From: Rhodopseudomonas palustris
GTDB taxonomy: Bacteria; Pseudomonadota; Alphaproteobacteria; Rhizobiales; Xanthobacteraceae
DNA length: 64,000 nt
Reading direction: 5' to 3'
Assembly: GCF_007005445.1 (NCBI RefSeq)
Contig: NZ_CP041387.1
Location: 4,789,501 to 4,853,500 of the forward strand
Shown here: one piece after another, positions 1 to 8,378 of the stretch
How the letters are laid out: every line of letters starts with the position of its first letter
How positions within the stretch are numbered: position 1 is the stretch's first letter
Program-made: the position numbers and the translations under genes
The notes under the pieces: generated by a model
Database searches by the model: none
The model's input: only the letters and a program-made list of their open reading frames with translations
Told to the model about the DNA's origin: nothing

Positions 1-882
1 ATCGGGATTTCGGCTCGGGCGCAGTTCGATCCCTATGGCGCGGCGCGCTTCCTCTCAGCGATGGAGCGCAACGCGGCCCTGAAGGCCAATCGCGGCAGCG
101 GCGACAGCCGCACCGACTTTCTGTCATCGCATCCGGCGAACCCGGAGCGCGTCAGCAACGCCCAGAACAACGCCCGGCAATACACCGCCCCGCAAGGTGG
201 CTGGCGCGGCGAACGCGGCGAACGCGACCGCGAGGCCTATCTCAATGCAATCGACAACATCGTGTACGGCGAAGACCCGAGCGAGGGATTCGTCCGTGGC
301 CGGCGGTTCCTGCATCCGAAGCTCGGCTTCACCTTCCAGGTGCCGGACTCGTTCACGCTCGACAACACCGCACAGGCGGTGATCGGACTGCGCGAGGGCG
401 GCAATCAGGCAATGCGGTTCGACGTGGTGCGGGTGCCGGCCGAGCAGTCGCTCGCCGACTACCTGAATTCCGGCTGGATGGAGAACGTCGACAAGAGCTC
501 GACCGAGGAAACCAGCGTCAACGGCTTTCCGACCGCGTCGGTGACGGCGCGCGGCGAGCAATGGCAATTCCGGGTGTATGCGCTGCGGTTCGGCAGCGAC
601 GTCTATCGCTTCATCTTCGCGACCCGGCAGCGGACCGGGGAAAGCGACCGCAATGCCCGGGACACGGTGAATTCGTTCCGGCGGCTGTCGCTCGACGAAA
701 TCCAGGCGGCGCGGCCGCTGCGGATCAAGGTGATTACCGTACAGCCGGGCGACACCGTGGAATCGTTGTCGCAGCGGATGTCCGGGGTGGACCGGCCGCT
801 GGAGCGGTTTCGGATCCTCAACGGTCTCGATGCCCATGCCCAGGTCAAGCCGCGCGAATTGGTGAAGATCGTCGTCGACTGA
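1..882 (+). CDS. M48-family metalloprotease, C-terminal part (5' end outside window)
   Basis: The reading frame is open from the first base, so the gene starts upstream. The stop is TGA at 880-882. The first visible residues (SARAQFDPYGAARFLSAMER) resemble the region after the zinc-binding helix of M48 (YfgC/BepA-like) proteases. The last 50 residues contain a LysM-like segment (VQPGDTVESLSQRM, then FRILNGLD), as in the M48 proteins of Bradyrhizobium and Rhodopseudomonas. The HEXXH zinc motif and any signal peptide would lie upstream and cannot be checked. By family, it would be a periplasmic zinc protease for envelope protein quality control. It converges with carD across a short spacer. Confidence 0.75.
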   Translation: MGISARAQFDPYGAARFLSAMERNAALKANRGSGDSRTDFLSSHPANPERVSNAQNNARQYTAPQGGWRGERGERDREAYLNAIDNIVYGEDPSEGFVRGRRFLHPKLGFTFQVPDSFTLDNTAQAVIGLREGGNQAMRFDVVRVPAEQSLADYLNSGWMENVDKSSTEETSVNGFPTASVTARGEQWQFRVYALRFGSDVYRFIFATRQRTGESDRNARDTVNSFRRLSLDEIQAARPLRIKVITVQPGDTVESLSQRMSGVDRPLERFRILNGLDAHAQVKPRELVKIVVD

Positions 883-911
883 GCGCCAGAACGGAATCGC
901 TGCCACGAAAA

Positions 912-935
912 AGGCCCGGCTGGATGGCCGGGCCT
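912..935 (-). terminator. Rho-independent terminator downstream of carD
   Basis: A 9-bp perfect stem (912-920 with 927-935, six-base loop) borders an A-run at 908-912. On the minus strand the A-run reads as a U-tract after the hairpin. It lies 45 bases past the carD stop and between two convergent genes, so it probably ends the carD transcript. There is no T-run on the plus-strand side. Confidence 0.8.
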
Positions 936-979
936 CGGACGCAATTCGAACCGGAAGCTGTTGCTCCGGAAGCTGTTGC

Positions 980-2056
980 TTATGCAGCTTCGTCGGTCAC
1001 CGACTCGTCGTCGGAATCGCCGTCGACGTCGGAATCGGTCTCGGCCTCGCTCTCCGCTTCGGCCTTTGCGCCGCGCCGCGGGCTCTTGGCGAGCTGGCTC
1101 TCGACTTCCTTCACGGCTTCGGTCTCGGTGATGTGCTGCACCACCGCGATCTCGCGCGACAGACGGTCGAGTGCGGCTTCATAGAGCTGGCGCTCGCTGT
1201 AGGACTGTTCCGGCTGCGATTCAGAACGATACAGGTCGCGGACCACTTCGGCGATCGCGACGATGTCGCCCGAATTGATCTTCGCTTCGTATTCCTGCGC
1301 CCGGCGCGACCACATCGTCCGCTTGACGCGAGCCCGGCCCTTCAGCGTCTCCAGCGCCTTCTTCACCAGCGCCGGGTCGGACAGCTTGCGCATCCCGACA
1401 TTGCCGACCTTCGCGGTCGGCACGCGCAGCGTCATCTTGTCCTTGATGAAGTTGATGACGAACAGCTCAAGCTTGGCGCCCGCGATCTCCTGCTCCTCGA
1501 TCGCCAGGATCTGGCCGACGCCGTGCGCCGGATAGACTACGAACTCGTTGGCCTTGAAGCCCTGGCGCTGGGTCACGGCCTTCTTCGGCTCCTCGACCCG
1601 CGCCTGCACCGGGGCCGCCGGCTGCTTGACCTCGGGCTTGGCGGCCTTCACTTCAGCCTTCACCTCAGTCCGGGGTGCGACGGCAGCCTTGGCGGGCTTC
1701 GCCGCCGGCTTGGTTGCGGCGGCGGTCTTGGAGGCAGCCGGCTTGGCGGCAGTTTTCGCAGACTTGGTTGGCATTTCACTTCTTTTGGTTTTCGAGGACT
1801 TGAAGGCCGGAGCTTTGGAGGCCGAAGCCTTCGCAGCAGACCCCTTTGCGGGAGCGAGTTTGCTGGCGCTTGCTTTGCCGGCGCTCGCCTTGGTCTGGGT
1901 CTTGGAAACAGAAGCCTTTGCGGCGGTCGCTTTGGCGGCTGTCCGGGTGTCCTTGACAGGAGCCTTCGATCGGCTCTTTGTGGCTCCGCGGCTGGCCGCG
2001 GATGCACGCTTCGCACCCTTCGAAGAAACACTCGTTTTACGCGTTTTCTGTGACAC
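980..2056 (-). CDS. carD: CarD/CdnL-family transcription factor with long Lys/Ala-rich N-terminal tail
   Basis: Residues from about 165 on form a CarD domain: an RNA-polymerase-interacting Tudor-like part (FVVYPAHGVGQI) and a helical DNA-contacting part (MWSRRAQEYEAKINSGD). By family it binds the RNA polymerase beta subunit and stabilises the open complex at rRNA and other promoters. The preceding residues are a low-complexity Lys/Ala/Ser/Pro tail resembling histone H1 or AlgP-type proteins, and the C-terminus is acidic. Two starts are plausible: the ATG at 2056 (358 residues) and an internal ATG at 1774 (264 residues, MPTKSAKTAAKP), preceded by a purine-rich stretch. The CarD assignment is secure; the true N-terminus is not. 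Confidence 0.9.
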   Translation of the reverse strand: MSQKTRKTSVSSKGAKRASAASRGATKSRSKAPVKDTRTAAKATAAKASVSKTQTKASAGKASASKLAPAKGSAAKASASKAPAFKSSKTKRSEMPTKSAKTAAKPAASKTAAATKPAAKPAKAAVAPRTEVKAEVKAAKPEVKQPAAPVQARVEEPKKAVTQRQGFKANEFVVYPAHGVGQILAIEEQEIAGAKLELFVINFIKDKMTLRVPTAKVGNVGMRKLSDPALVKKALETLKGRARVKRTMWSRRAQEYEAKINSGDIVAIAEVVRDLYRSESQPEQSYSERQLYEAALDRLSREIAVVQHITETEAVKEVESQLAKSPRRGAKAEAESEAETDSDVDGDSDDESVTDEAA

Positions 2057-2143
2057 AGCCTGCGCGTGGAACCGCCACGCCCCTGTTCGTTGCTTCTGAC
2101 GGGGAACCCTTCCCGGCTACCCAAGCGGCAAGCCGGAGTTGAC

Positions 2144-2181
2144 GAATGTGCCAAATATAGCACATTCCCCGCAAAAATCAA
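2144..2181 (-). promoter_or_regulatory. carD promoter with inverted repeat around the -10 box
   Basis: On the minus strand there is a -35-like TTGATT (2176-2181), a 16-base spacer and a -10-like TATATT (2154-2159), about 90 bases upstream of the ATG at 2056. An 8-bp perfect inverted repeat, GAATGTGC at 2144-2151 and GCACATTC at 2160-2167, flanks the -10 box and could be an operator. Function is inferred from position. Confidence 0.6.
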
Positions 2182-2255
2182 TGATTTATGACGATTCCAC
2201 CCAATTCGGGGCGGCGCCCCGGGGTGCAACTCGTCAACAGGGTTAAGCTGGATGG

Positions 2256-2272
2256 GGCCGGCAGTGCCGGCC
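2256..2272 (-). terminator. GC hairpin downstream of fdxA
   Basis: A 7-bp perfect stem with a 3-base loop (ggccggc/gccggcc) lies 17 bases past the fdxA stop. There is no U-tract, so it is either a weak terminator or a 3'-end stabilising hairpin. Confidence 0.35.
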
Positions 2273-2288
2273 TCGCAAGACCTTCGGC

Positions 2289-2627
2289 TTAGTCGCCCGA
2301 GCCCGGCTCCGACGAGAAGTACTTGTCGAACTTGCCGGCCTGACCATCGAACTCCTTGGCGTCAGCCGGAGCGTCCTTCTTCTGGGTCAGGTTCGGCCAG
2401 GTCTTGGCGTGTTCGGCATTCAGCTCGAGCCACTTCTCGAGGCCCGGCTCGGTGTCCGGCTTGATCGCTTCCGCCGGGCATTCCGGCTCGCACACGCCGC
2501 AGTCGATGCATTCGTCCGGATGGATGACCAGCATGTTCTCGCCCTCGTAGAAACAATCCACGGGGCAGACTTCAACGCAGTCGGTGTATTTGCACTTGAT
2601 GCAGTTCTCAGTGACGACGTAAGTCAT
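2289..2627 (-). CDS. fdxA: Seven-iron ferredoxin FdxA
   Basis: A 112-residue ferredoxin starting [17 protein letters not shown]. The first cysteine set ([17 protein letters not shown]) and the second ([12 protein letters not shown]) are arranged as in FdxA proteins that carry one [3Fe-4S] and one [4Fe-4S] cluster, and the C-terminal extension with conserved Trp residues (EKWLELN, KTWPNL) is also typical. It is a soluble low-potential electron carrier; its partner cannot be told from sequence. The frame stays open well upstream, but the ATG at 2627 gives the family-length protein and has a GGAG about 10 bases ahead. It lies between an S4-domain gene and carD, all leftward. Confidence 0.95.
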   Translation of the reverse strand: MTYVVTENCIKCKYTDCVEVCPVDCFYEGENMLVIHPDECIDCGVCEPECPAEAIKPDTEPGLEKWLELNAEHAKTWPNLTQKKDAPADAKEFDGQAGKFDKYFSSEPGSGD

Positions 2628-2701
2628 CCCAACGCTCCGGAACGGTTCTAATTTTGAGTGTTTGCGTACCGCAGGAGCACCGCAGCCGCAAGTGAAGATG
2701 C

Positions 2702-2971
2702 CTATTCCCGTGGCATTCCGAGATCGGCATAAAGTCCAGTAACCGACTCGGCATCGCCGCGGCGCTCTGTGAATCCAACCACCTTCAGCACCCGCACGCC
2801 ACGATCCAGCGCAATCGTCAGCACGTCTCCGATCTTGACGCCGTGTCCGGGGGAAGTCTCGCGCACACCGTTGATGCGGACGTGGCCGCGTTCGACCAGC
2901 GCAGCAGCGTTGCTGCGCGCACGCACCACGCGGGCGTGCCACAGCCATTTGTCGAGACGCTGACGCTCCAA
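2702..2971 (-). CDS. S4-domain RNA-binding protein (Hsp15/HslR-like)
   Basis: A roughly 89-residue protein that is almost entirely an S4 RNA-binding domain: [20 protein letters not shown], then [21 protein letters not shown]. The family includes Hsp15, which binds stalled 50S subunits carrying nascent chains, so a ribosome-rescue or RNA-binding role is likely. The best start is TTG at 2971. No ATG lies in frame between it and the end of the helicase gene, and the frame continues upstream, so a few extra residues are possible. It follows the helicase gene by about 30 bases and is probably co-transcribed with it and with fdxA. Confidence 0.85.
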   Translation of the reverse strand: MERQRLDKWLWHARVVRARSNAAALVERGHVRINGVRETSPGHGVKIGDVLTIALDRGVRVLKVVGFTERRGDAESVTGLYADLGMPRE

Positions 2972-3000
2972 ACCCGAACCATCGGCTGTGCCGGCAGGCG

Positions 3001-6000
3001 TTAGTCCTTGCGGCCGGCGGTGAGTTGCTCCTTCAGCGCGGCGAGCTTGGCGAACGGCGAATTCGGATCCATCGGCCGGTCACGTTCGCGCGGGGCGCTG
3101 GAATGCACCTGCCGGTGCGAGCCGCCGCCCTGATTGTCGCGGCCGCCCTTCGGTCCGCCCTGATACTTGTCTTGGAACTTGTCGCGGCCCTTGAAGCGTT
3201 CGCGCGGCGGGCGACCCTCGCCGGACGCCTCGCGCTTGACGCCTTCGCCGTCGGGCCTGCGCTGGTCGCGGCGGAAATCGCCCTTGCCACGGCGGCCGCC
3301 GCGGTCGCCCTTGGCTTCGCCGGACTCGCTCTCGGTCGCGGTGGTCGCCGACCCATGCTGCGGGCGATTGCGATGACGGTTGCGGTCGTGGCGCGGCCGC
3401 TGGTCGTCGGAGCGTCCGCCCGGACGCCAAACCTCGATCAGGTCCGGCTCCGCTTTCGGGGAGGCTTCCGCATTCGCCGTGTCGGAGGTCGCTTCGGCGG
3501 CCTCGCCATCCGTCGCGGGTGTCTCGATCGCCGCATCGGCCGTGACGGCGGGCTGCTCGGATGCCTCAGTGGCGGATGACTCCGGTGCTGGCTCGGATGC
3601 CGCCGCCGCCGGCTCGTCTGCGGGCGCCGGCTCATCGACGCTCGGAGCGGCTTCGGCACTTTCGTCGGCCTCGGCCGCAGGTGCCGGCTCGAACGCGATC
3701 GCGCCGGCGAGGATCGCCTGATCCTCGGCGGTCATCTCGGTTGCGACGGCGGACTCGGTCGGTTCGGCGATGGCCGGCGTCGCGGCCTTGGGGGCGGGCG
3801 GCAGCGGCGGCCGCTTTTCCATGCGGTAGCCCAGCGCCCGCAGGATCGAAGCAAAGTCCTCGCCGGCCGAGCCGGTCAGCGAGGTCATCGCCTGGGTCAC
3901 CACGAAGCTGCGGCCGTCGAACGCGCCGGCCGGCTTCTCGCCGGGGGCGCCTTCGCGCCAGGCCAGAGCGGGCCGGATCAGGTCGGCCAGACGTTCCAGA
4001 ATGTCGACACGCACGGCGCGCTCGCCGCACAGCCGATAACCGAGCGTCCGATAGGCGTCACGGTCGAGCGCCTTGTCGGCCGGAAACGAGGTGCGACCGC
4101 TGCCGGCCAGATGCTGCGCGCTGGACAGAGCGGCCAGATCGACATTGTCCTGCTTCTGCGCCCACAGCAGCGACGCCAGTGCCCGCGCCGCCGGCTTCAG
4201 CAGCGACGGGAAGTAGATGTGATAGGCGCCGAACCGCACGCCGTATTTGCGCAAGGTGGCGCGCGACGGCTGGTCCAGATCCTTCATCTCGGCGGCGATC
4301 TTGGCACGTTCGATCACGCCGAGGCACTCGATGAGCTGGAATGCGATGCCGCGGGCGATGCCGCTGACGTCCTCCGCCTTGGCCAGCTCGAACAGCGGCC
4401 CGAGGATCTTCTCGACGTGGGTCTTGAGCCAAAGGTCGAGACGGGCCTGCACGGCCTCGCGCGGTGCGCCGGCGAGCCGCTCGTCGGCGATGATCCGCAG
4501 TCGCGGCCGCAGCACGTCGTCGGAGCCGACCAGCCGTGCCACCGCATCGCCGGTCCAGCGAATGGTCCCGTCGGATGTCAGGATGAACTGATCGTCCGGG
4601 GCGTTCGACAGCTTCTCGGCGCGCGCGTCGATTTCGCCGGCCAGCGCCTTTTGCGCCGTCGCCTGCAACGCCTTTGCATCCGAGCCGGCCTCGGCCGAAT
4701 CGGGCGCAAAGGTGAAGCCATCGAGCCGGCCGATCACGTGGCCCTCGACGATCACCTCACCAGTCTTGCCAATTTCCGTATTCAACATCGTGTTTTCCCG
4801 CAGGCGGCGCATCAATACACTGGTCCGGCGATCGACGAAACGTTCCGTGAGCCGTTCGTGCAACGCATCTGACAATTTATTTTCGACGTCGCGCGAGATG
4901 CCCTGCCAGTGTTCGGGGTCGGCAAGCCAATCCGGCCGGTTGGCGACGAAGGTCCAGGTGCGGATTTGCGCAATTCTCGCGGAAAGCGTGTCGATACCGC
5001 CGTCGGTGCGATCCGCCTGATCGACCTGGGCGGCGAACCAGCTATCTGGAATCCGCCCCTTTTGCATCAAAAACCGGTACAGCGTGATCACCAGCTCGGC
5101 ATGGGCAGCCGGTGCGATCTTACGATAGTCCGGGACTTGACAGACATCCCATAGCCGCTCGACCGCGGCTTTGCCCTGCGCGAATTCGCGCACCTCGCCG
5201 TCGCGGGCGACATGGTCGAGCACCCGCATGTCCTCGGCGATCGGCGCCCGGGTCAGCGCCTCGTGCCGCGGCGCCTCGGCCAGCGACACCTGCAGCGCGC
5301 CGAGCGAGGCGAAATCCAGCTCGGCGTTGCGCCATTGCAGCATCTTCACCGGCTCGAAGCTGTGGTTTTGCAGGGCGTTGACCAGCTCGGGCTCGAACGG
5401 CGCGCAGCGCCCGGTGGTGCCGAAAGTGCCGTCCCGGGTGGCGCGCCCCGCCCGCCCGGCGATCTGGCCGAATTCCGAAGGGGTGAGACGGCGAAACTGA
5501 TAGCCGTCGAACTTGCGATCGGAGGCGAAGGCGACGTGATCGACGTCGAGATTGAGTCCCATGCCGACCGCGTCGGTGGCGATCAGGTAATCGACGTCGC
5601 CGGACTGAAACATCGCCACCTGGGCGTTGCGGGTCCGCGGGCTGAGCGAGCCCAGCACGACCGCGGCGCCGCCGTGCTGGCGCTTGATCAACTCGGCGAT
5701 GGCGTAGACCTCGTCGGCCGAAAACGCCACGATCGCGGTGCGTCGCGGCTGCCGGGTCAGCTTGCGGTCGCCGGCATATTCGAGCTGCGACAGCCGCGGC
5801 CGGGTGACGATGCTGGCGCCGGGCAGCAGCCGCTCGATCATCGGCCGCATCGTCGCGGCACCGAGCAGAAGTGTCTCGTCCCGACCGCGCCGGCGCAGAA
5901 TCCGGTCGGTAAATACGTGGCCGCGTTCGAGGTCGGCGGCGATCTGGATCTCGTCGACCGCCAGAAACGACACGTCGAGGTCGCGCGGCATCGCTTCGAC

Positions 6001-6270
6001 GGTCGACACCCAATAGCGCGGCTTCGACGGCTTGATCTTCTCCTCGCCGGTGACGAGCGCCACCGCGTCCGGCCCGACCCGATCGACGATCTTGTTGTAG
6101 ACCTCGCGCGCGAGCAGCCGCAGCGGCAGACCGATCAAGCCCGACGGATGCGCGACCATCCGTTCGATCGCCAGATGCGTCTTGCCGGTGTTGGTCGGCC
6201 CCAGCACCGCGGTGACGCCGGCACCGGGCGCGCGGCCATTGGTAAACGCTTCAGATTGCAGGTTGGGCAT
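3001..6270 (-). CDS. SUV3-like DExH RNA helicase with basic low-complexity C-terminus
   Basis: A 1089-residue helicase. Walker A is GPTNTGKT near residue 25, motif II is DEIQ near 105, and motif VI is QIAGRAGRA near 275. The order and the [11 protein letters not shown] segment match mitochondrial SUV3 and alphaproteobacterial SUV3-like helicases. Residues up to about 800 are the helicase core and accessory domains. The rest is Ala/Glu/Pro-rich, then Arg/Gly/Asp-rich ([14 protein letters not shown]), a likely RNA-binding tail. By family it unwinds RNA for turnover or ribosome-related processing. It is the first gene of a leftward group with the S4 protein and FdxA. The ATG at 6270 sits 25 residues before the Walker A motif, as expected. 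Confidence 0.9.
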   Translation of the reverse strand: MPNLQSEAFTNGRAPGAGVTAVLGPTNTGKTHLAIERMVAHPSGLIGLPLRLLAREVYNKIVDRVGPDAVALVTGEEKIKPSKPRYWVSTVEAMPRDLDVSFLAVDEIQIAADLERGHVFTDRILRRRGRDETLLLGAATMRPMIERLLPGASIVTRPRLSQLEYAGDRKLTRQPRRTAIVAFSADEVYAIAELIKRQHGGAAVVLGSLSPRTRNAQVAMFQSGDVDYLIATDAVGMGLNLDVDHVAFASDRKFDGYQFRRLTPSEFGQIAGRAGRATRDGTFGTTGRCAPFEPELVNALQNHSFEPVKMLQWRNAELDFASLGALQVSLAEAPRHEALTRAPIAEDMRVLDHVARDGEVREFAQGKAAVERLWDVCQVPDYRKIAPAAHAELVITLYRFLMQKGRIPDSWFAAQVDQADRTDGGIDTLSARIAQIRTWTFVANRPDWLADPEHWQGISRDVENKLSDALHERLTERFVDRRTSVLMRRLRENTMLNTEIGKTGEVIVEGHVIGRLDGFTFAPDSAEAGSDAKALQATAQKALAGEIDARAEKLSNAPDDQFILTSDGTIRWTGDAVARLVGSDDVLRPRLRIIADERLAGAPREAVQARLDLWLKTHVEKILGPLFELAKAEDVSGIARGIAFQLIECLGVIERAKIAAEMKDLDQPSRATLRKYGVRFGAYHIYFPSLLKPAARALASLLWAQKQDNVDLAALSSAQHLAGSGRTSFPADKALDRDAYRTLGYRLCGERAVRVDILERLADLIRPALAWREGAPGEKPAGAFDGRSFVVTQAMTSLTGSAGEDFASILRALGYRMEKRPPLPPAPKAATPAIAEPTESAVATEMTAEDQAILAGAIAFEPAPAAEADESAEAAPSVDEPAPADEPAAAASEPAPESSATEASEQPAVTADAAIETPATDGEAAEATSDTANAEASPKAEPDLIEVWRPGGRSDDQRPRHDRNRHRNRPQHGSATTATESESGEAKGDRGGRRGKGDFRRDQRRPDGEGVKREASGEGRPPRERFKGRDKFQDKYQGGPKGGRDNQGGGSHRQVHSSAPRERDRPMDPNSPFAKLAALKEQLTAGRKD

Positions 6271-6572
6271 TTCGACTGGATTTCTGCGTGGTCGCTGTCA
6301 GATGTGTGTCACATTGCGACGCCGCAGCAATCGCGATTAAGCGCTGGAACGAGTCCGGAACGAAACGCGGCCGAATCGCTGACTCGGCCGGAGTCCGATG
6401 CTGCCTGCGCAATATCTCGTGTCGAACGCCGCCACGCTCTCAAGATGAGGTGAAAAAACAGGCCGAAATCCTTTTGCCGGGGGTGTCTCCGTCCAGCCCA
6501 TGCGTTCCGCGATTCCGGCCGGAGTCAACATGATTCAGGACGGGCGGCCCGACGAAAGCGCTGCGTCTCGCA
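6271..6572. other. Intergenic region, no gene recognised
   Basis: 302 bases between the helicase start and the DUF3108 stop, both leftward, so it should hold the helicase promoter. No good -35/-10 pair, hairpin with U-tract or family-like small protein was seen. A short 6-bp inverted repeat occurs at 6369-6389. Confidence 0.4.
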
Positions 6573-7448
6573 TTACTGCGGCCCGGAGGCCGCCTTTGCC
6601 GGGGTCACCAGGGTGACGAATTGGGTCGCTTCCAGCACCGCATTGCCGACCGGGGTCGGGATCTTCAGCTTGTACGGTGCCAATACGCGGGTACCGGCGA
6701 TGGGGGCCAGCCAGACTTCCATGTCGCGCTGCTTGGTCAGGTATTTGATCGCGGCGCGATCCGGGATGTATCCCGATACTGGGTTGAAATACACCGCGCA
6801 GACCAACGCCGGTCCGCGATAGCCCTTTTCGGCCTTCACCGTTTCGGTGCGCTTATACTCCATCCGCAGATCGTAGCGCATCCGGCCGTCGAAGATCGGC
6901 GTCGACACTCGGCAGGAGTCCGGGCTGAGCAGGTCTCCGCTCCCCGGTACGCGCAGGAACGAGGCCGTCATCGGATCGATCACGCCGCGGCGGTGCGCTT
7001 CGGTCACCGGGATGCGGTCATCGTCCGGCGGCGGCTCCGGCTCGATCGTCGAGGTCTTGATATTGCCGTTGGCCAGCGTCATCCGGATGGTTTCGGTCTT
7101 CTTGCCGCCGGTGATGCTCGCCATGTAATTGCCCGGCACCAACTGGCCGTTGATCACCCGTCCCTGCGACTCGCCGCGGCCGTTGCCGCTGGAGAATGCC
7201 TGCATCACGCCCGACGTGGTGCCGGTGGCCGAGGCAGAGTAGAAATCGTCGTCGACCTGGATCACCCAAGCTCCCTTGCCGACCTCGATGCCGGCGAGCG
7301 ACGCCTCGTAGCGGGCATCGAGTTTGCCCTGCGCCGCCGCAGGAGCCGCCGCAGCCATCGCGCAGCCGGCCAGCAGCCCGATCAAACCGGCGCGCCGGAT
7401 CATTGTCGGGACGGCCTTGTGCAGAAGGCGGCGGATGCTGGTGTTCAC
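6573..7448 (-). CDS. DUF3108 domain periplasmic protein
   Basis: About 291 residues from a GTG at 7448 (VNTSIRRLLHKAV), with AGGA about 9 bases upstream; an internal ATG at 7403 (MIRRAGLIGLLAGC) is the alternative. A signal peptide ends near PAAAQG. The mature part (YEASLAGIEVGKGAWVIQ, SSGVMQAFSSGNGRG-like repeats and EVWLAPIAGTRVLAPYKL) matches DUF3108, a beta-rich periplasmic family of unknown role found next to envelope genes. It stands alone and is divergent from rpmB. I cannot give it a biochemical function. Confidence 0.8.
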   Translation of the reverse strand: MNTSIRRLLHKAVPTMIRRAGLIGLLAGCAMAAAAPAAAQGKLDARYEASLAGIEVGKGAWVIQVDDDFYSASATGTTSGVMQAFSSGNGRGESQGRVINGQLVPGNYMASITGGKKTETIRMTLANGNIKTSTIEPEPPPDDDRIPVTEAHRRGVIDPMTASFLRVPGSGDLLSPDSCRVSTPIFDGRMRYDLRMEYKRTETVKAEKGYRGPALVCAVYFNPVSGYIPDRAAIKYLTKQRDMEVWLAPIAGTRVLAPYKLKIPTPVGNAVLEATQFVTLVTPAKAASGPQ

Positions 7449-7642
7449 GAACGAGGTCCTGCGTGGCGCCGGTCGCGCCGTCGATGGGTCAACGTGCGGC
7501 GTGCCGATCGGTTGGTGTCGGAACGGAATACGTCCTTTATATGGTGCCAGAGTCGTGGCCGCACGTGCAGATCGGCGCCCCATAGGAGGCCGCTGCAGCG
7601 GTTCCCGATTCGGCCATTTTCGGGTTCCGGAGCGGCGGTCGC

Positions 7643-7671
7643 TTGACGCTGCGCCCCAGCCCTTTTATAGG
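7643..7671 (+). promoter_or_regulatory. rpmB promoter
   Basis: TTGACG at 7643-7648, a 17-base spacer and TATAGG at 7666-7671 form a good sigma-70-type promoter about 80 bases ahead of the rpmB ATG. The 305-base divergent region 7449-7753 must also hold the promoter of the DUF3108 gene; for that strand only a -10-like TATAAA near 7540 was seen. Nothing else in the region is assignable. Confidence 0.75.
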
Positions 7672-7753
7672 TCCGCGGTTCCTGAAAACGGACGAATGAT
7701 GAAGCCCCGTGCCTGCTGGTGGGCCGGCGGGGGATGACAGAGGATTTTTCGCC

Positions 7754-8059
7754 ATGTCCCGGCGCTGCGAACTGACCGCCAAGGGTGCCCAGGTCGGCCA
7801 CAAGGTCAGCCATTCGAACATCAAGACCAAGCGGCGTTTCCTGCCCAACCTGGTCAACGTCACTTTCCAGTCGGATACGCTTGGTCGCTCGGTGCGGCTG
7901 CGTGTCTCGACCAACGCGCTGAAGAGCGTCGACCATCGCGGTGGCCTCGACGCCTATCTGCTGAAGGCCTCCGACGCCGAGTTGTCGCCGAAGGCGGTGG
8001 AGCTGAAGCGCGCGATCGCCAAGAAGACGGCTGCGGCGCCGGTTGCCGCGGCGAGCTGA
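7754..8059 (+). CDS. rpmB: 50S ribosomal protein L28
   Basis: A 101-residue protein starting [20 protein letters not shown], with [15 protein letters not shown] and the [16 protein letters not shown] region typical of alphaproteobacterial L28. The C-terminal Ala/Lys extension is usual in this group. It is a structural component of the large ribosomal subunit. The frame is open upstream, but the ATG at 7754 gives the conserved N-terminus. It is monocistronic, with its own promoter and terminator. Confidence 0.97.
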   Translation: MSRRCELTAKGAQVGHKVSHSNIKTKRRFLPNLVNVTFQSDTLGRSVRLRVSTNALKSVDHRGGLDAYLLKASDAELSPKAVELKRAIAKKTAAAPVAAAS

Positions 8060-8096
8060 TCGCCGCTCGGCCAGCAGGATCGAATTTTTCTCTCGG

Positions 8097-8124
8097 CGGC
8101 CGGGTCGTTCGACCCGGCCGTTTT
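8097..8124 (+). terminator. Rho-independent terminator of rpmB
   Basis: A 10-bp perfect GC-rich stem (8097-8106 with 8111-8120), a four-base GTTC loop and TTTT at 8121-8124, starting 37 bases past the rpmB stop. Of the 319-base gap to the next gene at 8379, the remaining 254 bases hold nothing I can assign. Confidence 0.9.
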
Positions 8125-8378
8125 GTCGTGCGTCCGCGCCGGGTCACGAGCGCCTGCCCGAACCAAACCAGGGCAAGTCGCCACACGTGAGCCGCCCGGG
8201 ATTGCGACCAAGAGTATACCTTCTTCCGAATCACGTATTTTCCCGAGGTGACTGGGCGGTCGGCGGATCGCACAACTTCTCACCGTCGGTCGGATCGCCC
8301 AACAGATCGCGTGCCGCAGCATAAGCCGCCGCCGACGCCTTGGTGCGCGCCGGTGCGGCCGCCTTCGCAGGGGCCTTC

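Noticed and set aside
2628..2948. Extension of the ferredoxin frame upstream of 2627
   Set aside because: The added residues are unlike any ferredoxin and would overlap the S4 gene; the ATG at 2627 gives the family length.
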